NCBI RefSeq assembly: GCF_035943795.1
Contig: NZ_DASZBY010000100.1
Span: forward strand, 1 to 64,000
DNA length: 64,000 nucleotides
Origin: Aliidongia sp035943795
Lineage (GTDB): Bacteria > Pseudomonadota > Alphaproteobacteria > ATCC43930 > CGMCC-115725
Direction of reading: 5' to 3'
A program made the position numbers and the translations under genes. Shown here in pieces: positions 59,001 through 64,000 of the stretch (within the stretch, counting starts at the first letter, position 1; every line of letters starts with the position of its first letter). A model generated the notes under the pieces. The model searched no databases. It was not told where the DNA came from and saw only the letters and a program-made list of their open reading frames with translations.

Positions 59001-59492
59001 CAGCAGCAGGCGGCGCTCGTTCGGCTTGGCATTGATCAGCCAGCCGATGCGGCCCTGGCCGACCAGGGCGGAGGAGCCGGCGCCCGAAGAGGCGTCGGCG
59101 AACAGCAATTGCACGTCCTTGGCGCGGGTCTCTCGGGCATTGACCCGATATGTCGAGCCCTTGCCGCGGTCGATGCGGCGCTCGATCTCCAACTCGTCCT
59201 GGTCGTTCAGCATCGCCGGCGCGGTGCGATCGCTGTTGTCCATCCGGACTGCGACCGAGGCCACGTTGCGCGCCGGCTTGGTCGTGGTGCCGCCGAAGAT
59301 GACGTCGTCCATGTCGCCGCCGCGGAGCCGCCGGGCGGAGGTCTCGCCCATCACCCATTGCAGCGCTTCGACGAGGTTGGACTTGCCGCAGCCGTTCGGG
59401 CCGACGATACCCGTCAGCCCGGCTTCGATCAGAAGCTCGGTGGGTTCGACGAACGACTTGAAGCCGCTAAGGCGAAGCTTGGTGAACTGCAA
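56025..59492 (-). CDS. smc: Chromosome segregation ATPase SMC
   Basis: A 1155-residue SMC protein. Walker A GPNGCGKS is at 31-38. Two long coiled-coil arms surround a hinge at about 500-620 (GFAPVLDQVRVGKGLEKALGAALG). The C-terminal head has LSGGERALTALALVF and Walker B ICVLDEVDAPLDD. It loads on DNA with ScpAB to compact and separate chromosomes. The start is a TTG at 59492 (Met-Gln-Phe-Thr-Lys-Leu-Arg, as in relatives) with GGGAGG upstream. The longer frame to 59621 overlaps dsbA and looks non-coding. Confidence 0.96.
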   Translation of the reverse strand: MQFTKLRLSGFKSFVEPTELLIEAGLTGIVGPNGCGKSNLVEALQWVMGETSARRLRGGDMDDVIFGGTTTKPARNVASVAVRMDNSDRTAPAMLNDQDELEIERRIDRGKGSTYRVNARETRAKDVQLLFADASSGAGSSALVGQGRIGWLINAKPNERRLLLEEAAGIGGLQSRRHEAELKLSAAETNLTRLDDVAQSLDVQIERLRKQARQAERYRRLSDQIRKAEALVLHRAWCDQTARLAAASTRLAQAEARVAASTEAAETAQAQRLEAQEALPGLRQAAAEARHQVERLAAGLASLAAETTRIAQALRDNQHRLALLDQDIQREKRLAAEAQSALARLHGERDGLTAQQDGEADEQQSASELVFAAKNAVSLAEGGLSQATARAAAREAERAALVRRIATIEERRLRLKRQWAEAEAKTRELDLLAIGPERLAEAATEVAEAEEALAVAREMAEIAEGAIEVAQAAEAEARQPVQAAERQTVKLKAEIEGLRAVVASGTTKGFAPVLDQVRVGKGLEKALGAALGDDLSAALDAGAAIHWANLPDEIDAFAPLPDGAEPFIAFVEAPAALARRLRRIGLVADAETGRRLQPGLAPGQRLATRDGAVWRWDGLTIAAGAPSAAATRLAQRNHLDDLEAEREGAAAELARLQEVHRHAARAVEAAQAQDRSAREAVRAATQRIATTRNAEANLVAQANAAAARHQAATEAKARLTQELAESDAQSDEAEKERQALPDPAFDRQEVERLRAEVGRLRAEESLQQRELDRLVRDAQNRRNRLASIEIEARAWIDRLDGAAVQQAELDQRREQLDTEIRQLAIRPEELAAERDELEQQIAEARAAAETIAAGLRHSESAAADSERTFEAANRSLGEAREDRVRAEAGFEQATEALAMATQRIQDVFETLPAQLPALAEIPEQPGDETPAELEARFDRLKREREAIGPVNLMAETEMAQLSEELETIRRESADLTAAIARLRQAIQQLNREGRERLTQAFEAVNAHFQDLFVRLFGGGRAYLELVQHETDPLQAGLEIMASPPGKKLQVLSLLSGGERALTALALVFAVFLTNPAPICVLDEVDAPLDDANVERFVTLVREIGQRTGTRFLIITHHRVSMARMDRLYGVTMAEKGVSQLVSVELSTADRLRQSA

Positions 59493-59517
59493 GTCGGGCC
59501 GGACCCTCCCCGATCGG

Positions 59518-60141
59518 TCAGGAGGCGGCGGCGAGCAGCTTCTGGAACTCGTCGTATTCCTTGAAGCCGGTCGATTTCGACCCGTTGATGAAGAAGGTCG
59601 GCGTCGAATCGACCCCGGCATCGTCGCCGGACTGGCGGTTGGTCACGACCAGCTTCGACAGCTTGTCGTCGCTGAGGCAGGCCTTGACCTGGGCTTCCGA
59701 CACGCCGCCGAACTTGGTGAGCTGGGTCAGCGCCGCGACCGATTCGTCCGGGTTGTTGCGGAACCAGCTGCGCTGCTGGGCATAGAACACGTCGAGGAAG
59801 CCGTAGAACCGCTCCGGCCCGCCGCAATGGGCGATGATGTGCGCCTTGAGGGCGACCGGGTCGAACGGGAAGTCGCGATAGACCCAGCGCACCTTGCCGG
59901 TATCGATCCAGTCCTTCTTCACTTGCGGAAAGGTCTTGGTCGAAAAATCGCCGCAATGGGGACAGGTGAGCGAGGCATATTCGAAGACCGTGATCGGGGC
60001 GTCGGACTTGCCCAGGACCACGTCGTCCGGCCGGATCGCCGGCGCCGCCGCCACTTCCACGACCGGCGTCGCGGGGGCGGCCGCCTGGGCCTGGGCCAGC
60101 GTGGCGAACGAGGCCAGCGCGATCAACAGAATGCGGTGCAT
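59518..60141 (-). CDS. DsbA-family thioredoxin-fold protein
   Basis: A 207-residue exported protein with a signal peptide (about 1-22, ending AQA). The active site is CPHC (60-63) in ASLTCPHCGDF, and the cis-Pro loop is STPTFFING. It resembles the DsbA/DsbG-like oxidoreductases found between DUF721 and smc in alphaproteobacteria. Start is the ATG at 60141, with GGAG 6 nt upstream; a GTG five codons earlier is less likely. It lies 25 bp before smc. Confidence 0.94.
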   Translation of the reverse strand: MHRILLIALASFATLAQAQAAAPATPVVEVAAAPAIRPDDVVLGKSDAPITVFEYASLTCPHCGDFSTKTFPQVKKDWIDTGKVRWVYRDFPFDPVALKAHIIAHCGGPERFYGFLDVFYAQQRSWFRNNPDESVAALTQLTKFGGVSEAQVKACLSDDKLSKLVVTNRQSGDDAGVDSTPTFFINGSKSTGFKEYDEFQKLLAAAS

Positions 60142-60168
60142 TAACGTCTCCAACACTAGATATTGAGG

Positions 60169-60660
60169 TTATCGAGATTTGCGATGGGGTGCAAGCGGGC
60201 GCGAAGCCGGCTGATCGCCCAGCACGGCCTGGCCCCAGCGTTCGAGGGCCGCCTTCAATTCCGGATCCGAGATGCCGTCCAGGCTGTCGTGAAGTGCCGT
60301 CGTTTCGGCGGCGGCAAGCGGCCGGGGCGGCTTGGGCGACGGTATCGCCGCGTTCGGCAGGGGGCCCTGGGTCAGTTTCAGGTGGGCGACCGCGCGATAG
60401 CCGAAGAAGCCGTTGATGCGCTCGATGATCTGCGGCTCGCGATGGCGTACCTCGGGGGCGGCGGCCGAGACCACCTTGAGATGGAGCGTGCCATCGACGC
60501 GGTCGCCCTTGCCGAAGGCGAGTTTGATCGGCAGGGTGTCGCGCGCCAGATCCTCGCCGACGACGGCCGCCCAGCCCAGAATCATCTCGGCCTCCGCCAG
60601 GCCGCGCCGGCCCAGGACCGGGGCCGCAACCTTCGACACACTGATCGCGATCGATTTCAT
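60169..60660 (-). CDS. DUF721 (DciA-like) protein
   Basis: A 163-residue protein with an N-terminal DUF721 domain (about 1-95): ILGWAAVVGEDLA and GTLHLKVVSAAAPEVRHREPQIIERIN, ending in GYRAVAHLKL. The C-terminal tail is Pro/Ala-rich. DUF721 proteins include DciA, which loads the replicative helicase in bacteria lacking DnaC, so a replication role is possible. It heads the operon with dsbA and smc. Its start codon is only 12 bp from that of divergent mutY. Confidence 0.87.
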   Translation of the reverse strand: MKSIAISVSKVAAPVLGRRGLAEAEMILGWAAVVGEDLARDTLPIKLAFGKGDRVDGTLHLKVVSAAAPEVRHREPQIIERINGFFGYRAVAHLKLTQGPLPNAAIPSPKPPRPLAAAETTALHDSLDGISDPELKAALERWGQAVLGDQPASRPLAPHRKSR

Positions 60661-60672
60661 GGCAGAGATCCT

Positions 60673-61779
60673 ATGCCGCCCATGTCCCACCCGTCCGTGA
60701 CCGTCCAGCCGGCATCGGATGCGCCCGATCTGGCCGCCGCCATGCTCGCCTGGTACGACCGGCATCGCCGGGTGCTGCCCTGGCGCGCCGAGCCGGGTCG
60801 GGGGTCTGACCCCTACGCCATCTGGCTGAGCGAGATTATGCTGCAGCAGACCACCGTCGCAACGGTCGGACCCTACTTCCGCGACTTCCTGTCGCGCTGG
60901 CCGACGGTCGCGGATCTGGCGGCCGCCGACCTCGACCAGGTGTTGCACGCCTGGCAAGGGCTCGGATACTACGCCCGAGCGCGCAACCTCCATGCCTGCG
61001 CCAAGGCCGTGGCCGGGCAGCATGGCGGCGTGTTTCCCGATACCGAGGCGGGCCTGCTGGCCCTGCCGGGCATCGGCGCCTATACCGCGGCGGCGATCGC
61101 GGCCATCGCGTTCGACCGGCCGGCGACCGTGCTCGACGGCAATATCGAACGCGTCATGGCCCGGCTGCGCCGGGTCGAGGTGCCGCTGCCCGACGCGAAA
61201 CCGATCCTGCGCGCCCATGCAGCCGAACTGACGCCCCGCCGGCGGCCGGGCGACTATGCCCAGGCGGTAATGGACCTGGGCGCCACGGTCTGCACACCCC
61301 GCAAGCCGCGCTGCATGCTGTGCCCGTGGGAACGCTCCTGTGCCGCGCACCGCGCCGGCGATGCGGAACGGCTGCCGCTGAAGCGCGCGAAGGCGGCGCG
61401 GCCGACGCGCCACGGCGTGGCGTTCTGGGCAGTCCGTCCCGACGGCGCGATCCTGATCCGCAAGCGTGCGCCCGAAGGCCTGCTGGGCGGATTGATGGAG
61501 GTGCCCTCGACCCCCTGGGTGGAGGCGCGCTGGGCCGCGACCGATGCGCTGGCCCATGCCCCGGTCACGGCGGAGTGGCGCCTGCTCAACGGGTCGGTCG
61601 GGCATACCTTCACCCATTTCCACCTGGAACTCTCGATCCTGGTCGGCACGCCGACGGACACGACGGACGCGGGCGTGTGGGTCCGGCCCGAGCGGCTGGG
61701 CGAGCATGCCCTGCCGACCGTCGTCAAGAAGTTGGTCAAGCATGCCTTGGCCGGTCTCAAGCCGCCGCCGACACCCTGA
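60673..61779 (+). CDS. mutY: A/G-specific adenine glycosylase
   Basis: A 368-residue MutY, which removes adenine opposite 8-oxoguanine. Catalytic Glu54 (SEIMLQQTTV) and Asp155 (LDGNIERV) are present, with the helix-hairpin-helix LPGIGAYTAAAI. The [4Fe-4S] cysteines are 207, 214, 217 and 223. A C-terminal NUDIX-like domain (about 245-365) recognises 8-oxoguanine. The start is the ATG at 60673 or the one at 60682. Its end overlaps the convergent LysR gene by 23 bp. Confidence 0.96.
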   Translation: MPPMSHPSVTVQPASDAPDLAAAMLAWYDRHRRVLPWRAEPGRGSDPYAIWLSEIMLQQTTVATVGPYFRDFLSRWPTVADLAAADLDQVLHAWQGLGYYARARNLHACAKAVAGQHGGVFPDTEAGLLALPGIGAYTAAAIAAIAFDRPATVLDGNIERVMARLRRVEVPLPDAKPILRAHAAELTPRRRPGDYAQAVMDLGATVCTPRKPRCMLCPWERSCAAHRAGDAERLPLKRAKAARPTRHGVAFWAVRPDGAILIRKRAPEGLLGGLMEVPSTPWVEARWAATDALAHAPVTAEWRLLNGSVGHTFTHFHLELSILVGTPTDTTDAGVWVRPERLGEHALPTVVKKLVKHALAGLKPPPTP

Positions 61780-62677
61780 AGGCTGCGGATACTTCGAGCA
61801 GCCAGTTCCGGAACGCCACGACGAGCGGCCGGTCGAGCGCCACCGGCGGGAACACCAGGTAATAGGCGAAGTCGGCGACGATCTTGTTGGGAAAGGGTCG
61901 GACCAGCCGGCCGCTTTCCAGGTCGTCGGCGCACAGCACGCTGGTGCCCAGCGCCACGCCCTGGCCCATCGCCGCGGCGGTGAGGCTCATATGGGTATAG
62001 GTGAAGCGCGGCCCCTGGCGGGCGTCGATGTGATGGACACCCTGCTTGGCCAGCCATTCGCTCCATTCCAGTTCGTGCAGGCCCGGATGCGGCTCGTCAT
62101 GCAGCAGGATGTGGCCCGACAGGTCCGCCAGCCTGCGCAGGGGCAGCGGCCCGTCGAGCAACCGCGGACTGCAGACCGGAAACACTTCCTCACGGAATAG
62201 GAAATCCGCGATCAGGCCCGGATACTTGCCGGCGCCGAAGCGCAGCGCCACGTCGACGTCGTCGTCCTTGAAGGTCGCGAGCTTGTCGTCGGCCAGTGTG
62301 CGGATGGCGATGCCCGGATGGATGCGGCCGAAGGCGCCAAGGCGCGGGATCAGCCAGCGGGCGGCGAAGCTGGGCATGGTGGTGACGGTCAGCACCGGTC
62401 CGCTGCTCTGGCGCGCCAGGTCGCGGGTCGCCACCGCGACCTGGTCCAGCAGTTCACCGATGCGCTTGCCGTAGAGCTGACCCGCGTCCGTCAGCAGCAC
62501 GCCGCGCGGCTGCCGGCGAAATAGTTTGAGACCCAGATGATCTTCGAGCGTCTTGATCTGCTGGCTGACGGCACCAGCGGTGACGTGCAACTCCTCGGCC
62601 GCCTTGAGAAAACTGAGGTGGCGGGCGGCGGCCTCGAACGCGCGGAGTGCGTTCAACGGGGGCAATCGGCGCGACAT
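61757..62677 (-). CDS. LysR-family transcriptional regulator, GcvA-like
   Basis: A 306-residue LysR protein. RRLPPLNALRAFEAAARHLSF opens the winged helix-turn-helix (about 1-60), as in GcvA-type regulators, with AGAVSQQIKTLEDHLG as the recognition region. The C-terminal effector domain (about 90-300) has the periplasmic-binding-protein fold. It is divergent from a DUF1127 gene with a palindrome between them, suggesting that it controls that gene and perhaps itself. Confidence 0.93.
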   Translation of the reverse strand: MSRRLPPLNALRAFEAAARHLSFLKAAEELHVTAGAVSQQIKTLEDHLGLKLFRRQPRGVLLTDAGQLYGKRIGELLDQVAVATRDLARQSSGPVLTVTTMPSFAARWLIPRLGAFGRIHPGIAIRTLADDKLATFKDDDVDVALRFGAGKYPGLIADFLFREEVFPVCSPRLLDGPLPLRRLADLSGHILLHDEPHPGLHELEWSEWLAKQGVHHIDARQGPRFTYTHMSLTAAAMGQGVALGTSVLCADDLESGRLVRPFPNKIVADFAYYLVFPPVALDRPLVVAFRNWLLEVSAAFRVSAAA

Positions 62678-62686
62678 GCGGGCTCC

Positions 62687-62714
62687 ATGACATAGCTCAG
62701 CTAAGCCATACTAT
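62687..62714 (+). promoter_or_regulatory. Promoter of the DUF1127 gene with palindrome TAGCTCAGCTA
   Basis: ATGACA (62687-62692) and TACTAT (62709-62714) are 16 bp apart. The palindrome TAGCTCAGCTA (62693-62703) fills most of the spacer. It fits the T-x-A dyad form of LysR-type sites and lies just 16 bp upstream of the lysR start codon. Confidence 0.5.
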
Positions 62715-62792
62715 CAGAAACACTGGTTTGTCGCTCGGGGTCTGAATGCCGATCTTTCCCTCATGGATGATCGCATTCATGAGGAGAAGATC

Positions 62793-63020
62793 ATGACGAA
62801 GTTAACGATGACCGCCGGCAGCGCAGCGCTGTCCCGGGGCACGACCAGCCACCATGTCGCCGGCTTCGCGACTCGGATGTTCGACGCGATCGGCGCTTGG
62901 GGTGACCGGGCCGCGCAGCGGCGCCTGCTGTCGGCGGCGAGCGACCATGTCCTCCATGACATCGGGATCAGTCGTCTCGACGCCGAAGGCGAGGTCGAGA
63001 AGCCGTTTTGGCGCCGGTGA
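62793..63020 (+). CDS. DUF1127 small protein
   Basis: A 75-residue protein. The C-terminal part (about 35-75) is the DUF1127 (YjiS-like) domain: RRLLSAASDHVLHDIGISRLDAEGEVEKPFW. Small Arg-rich proteins of this domain have been linked to RNA binding and to phosphate or carbon regulation in Agrobacterium and relatives; the role here is unknown. Start is the ATG at 62793 with GAGGAG 6 nt upstream. It is divergent from a LysR gene. Confidence 0.88.
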   Translation: MTKLTMTAGSAALSRGTTSHHVAGFATRMFDAIGAWGDRAAQRRLLSAASDHVLHDIGISRLDAEGEVEKPFWRR

Positions 63021-63173
63021 TAGAGCTTGCCGAGCCGAGCGCGCTTTGGCGTGAGATAGGACGGGGGACATCGACGGTCGATGCCCGGGACAGCGCCCCA
63101 TGTCATGCAAGCGCGCTCGCGCACTCTTTTTCGACACGGGGCCGGCGGCCGTCCACGCCAGCGGCCGGCCCGC
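63021..63173. other. Convergent intergenic gap after the DUF1127 gene
   Basis: No gene seen. A weak hairpin (GCGC 63111-63114, GCGC 63119-63122) followed by CTCTTTTT, and a GC-rich imperfect repeat (GGGCCGG from 63138 with CCGGCCC) are the only structures. Either may end the flanking transcripts, but neither is strong. Confidence 0.35.
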
Positions 63174-64000
63174 TCAGTGCTGGGTCAGTCTGAGCTCGAT
63201 CCGGCGATTCTTGCGATAGGCGTCTTCGCCGCTACCCTTTTCCAGCGGCTGCCATTCGCCGAAGCCGGCGGCGGCCAGATGTTCGGCCGGGATGCCCTGG
63301 TCGATCAGGAACTTCACGACGGAGACGGCCCGGGCCGTCGACAATTCCCAGTTCGACTTGAATTGCGCCGTGGAAATCGGCCGCGGATCGGTATGGCCGT
63401 CGACTTCCAGGATCCAGTTGATGCCCGGCGGAATGCCGGCCTCGATCTGCTTCAGCGCGCTCACCACCGGCTCCAGCTTCTGGCGCGCGCCCGCCTCGAA
63501 ATCGGCCATGCCCGGGTCGAACAGCACTTCGGACTGGAACACGAACCGGTCGCCGACCACGCGGATGTCGGGCCGGTCGCCCAGGATCTGCCGCAGGCGT
63601 CCGAAGAATTCGGAGCGATACTTGGCCAGTTCCTCGACCTTTGCGGCGAGCGCCAGGTTGAGCTTGCTGCCGAGGTCTGCGATCTGGACCTGCTGGTCCT
63701 TGTTCTGTGCCTGGGCGAGGTCGAGCGCCTTGGCCAGTTCGTCGAGTTGCTGGCGCAGTGCGACGACATTGGCGTTGAGCGTCGCGATCGTCGCGTCGCC
63801 GGCCGCGAGCTTGTCGCGCGCCCTGTCCAGGTCCTGGGCCTGCGCCTGGGCATCGGCGTTCGCCTGGGCCAGCTTGGTGGCGAGGGCGTCCTTGTCGCGC
63901 GATGCCTGTTGTGCCTGGGTGCCGAGGGTCGCCATATTGAGCCGAAGCTCGTCGCTCGCCCGCTTTTCCAGCGACAGCATGTCGGTCAGCTGGTTCAGCT
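63174..64000 (-). CDS. OmpA/MotB-type peptidoglycan-binding protein, C-terminal part (runs off the window)
   Basis: The visible 275 residues are a coiled coil (about the first 120, rich in Ala, Gln, Asp and Lys) followed by an OmpA-like domain. DGHTDPRPI and NWELSTARAVSVVKFLIDQGIP match the peptidoglycan-binding pocket, and the end is NRRIELRL. The frame stays open through the window edge, upstream of the ATG at 63980, so the start and a probable MotB-like membrane helix are outside. It probably links the inner membrane to the wall; a true flagellar MotB is less likely because of the long coiled coil. Confidence 0.85.
   Translation of the reverse strand, partial: LNQLTDMLSLEKRASDELRLNMATLGTQAQQASRDKDALATKLAQANADAQAQAQDLDRARDKLAAGDATIATLNANVVALRQQLDELAKALDLAQAQNKDQQVQIADLGSKLNLALAAKVEELAKYRSEFFGRLRQILGDRPDIRVVGDRFVFQSEVLFDPGMADFEAGARQKLEPVVSALKQIEAGIPPGINWILEVDGHTDPRPISTAQFKSNWELSTARAVSVVKFLIDQGIPAEHLAAAGFGEWQPLEKGSGEDAYRKNRRIELRLTQH

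Noticed and set aside
59493..59621. N-terminal extension of SMC to an upstream ATG
   Set aside because: The added residues are Ser/Arg/Pro-rich, overlap the dsbA gene and are absent from SMC proteins, whose conserved start matches the TTG at 59492.
62682..62714. Reading TAGCTCAGCTA as part of a tRNA gene
   Set aside because: AGCTCAG resembles a D-arm, but no acceptor, anticodon or T-arm partners follow at the right distances.
63105..63130. Intrinsic terminator after the DUF1127 gene
   Set aside because: The stem is only about four base pairs before the T-run, too weak to call as a terminator feature.
1..64000. tRNA, rRNA, CRISPR, prophage, insertion sequence or origin of replication
   Set aside because: I looked through the intergenic gaps and found no cloverleaf-like gene, no spaced direct repeats, no transposase or integrase and no DnaA-box cluster.

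Overview
The window is high-GC, densely packed bacterial chromosome from an alphaproteobacterium, most likely of the Rhodospirillales type; genus cannot be read from it. The evidence is gene order and gene content. It has a coxB-ctaD-ctaB-coxF-ctaG-ctaE cluster with surf1 nearby, an ATP synthase F0 operon atpI-B-E-F'-F with the duplicated b subunit, a mutY / DUF721-dsbA-smc block, rsmE-gshA, thrC-M16 peptidase-GNAT, and a SAM-II riboswitch. No rRNA, tRNA, CRISPR array, prophage or insertion sequence was seen, and no coding gene looks broken. Coding density is about 95%, and many start codons are GTG or TTG.

Layout. 0-4 kb (minus): lipid A/Kdo operon, msbA-like ABC exporter, DUF374 acyltransferase, kdtA and the first codons of lpxK. 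4-6 kb (minus): glycosyltransferase and metallophosphoesterase behind a clear promoter with a palindromic operator in an AT-rich gap. 6-9.8 kb: pmbA, fhs, macro-domain protein. 9.8-13.3 kb: ubiD, DUF4170, a methyltransferase and ubiA (ubiquinone synthesis). 13.4-15.7 kb (minus): PspA-like YjfJ, DUF2491 (YjfK) and an exported Ser/Tyr-rich membrane protein. 15.9-19.5 kb: rsmE, gshA and a PQQ-type sugar dehydrogenase. 19.5-23.6 kb: yjbQ, 2TM protein, and a TetR / SDR-MFS divergent unit, then a GNAT. 23.6-27.1 kb (minus): exported glycoside-hydrolase-like protein and tldD.

27.4-33.4 kb carries the aa3-type cytochrome c oxidase operon. It holds the subunits CoxB, CtaD and CtaE, heme O synthase CtaB, the copper chaperone CtaG, a 43-residue CoxF-like protein, a strong terminator, and then surf1 coupled to an M32 carboxypeptidase. 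34.9-36 kb is a RES-Xre toxin-antitoxin pair with a 13-bp operator repeat. 36-42 kb has a promoter, a SAM-II riboswitch and a putative terminator in front of metNIQ (methionine import), then a second terminator-like hairpin directly before thrC-M16-GNAT. 42-49 kb: a PAS protein with degenerate GGDEF/EAL-like regions, yqgE, a DsbD-like reductase, a peroxiredoxin, rnhA and thrB.

49-53 kb: a lipoprotein, a K+/H+ antiporter and cardiolipin synthase. 53-56 kb (minus): the F0 operon with its own promoter and terminator. 56-61.8 kb: smc, dsbA and the DUF721 gene (minus) and mutY (plus). 61.8-64 kb: a LysR regulator divergent from a DUF1127 gene with a shared palindrome, and the 3' end of an OmpA/MotB-type gene.

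Most of the window is conserved housekeeping. The parts most worth a second look are the SAM-II/metNIQ/thrC arrangement, the TA locus with a duplicated in-frame ribosome-binding site, the operator at 5.9 kb, the YjfJ-YjfK cluster and the degenerate PAS-GGDEF protein.
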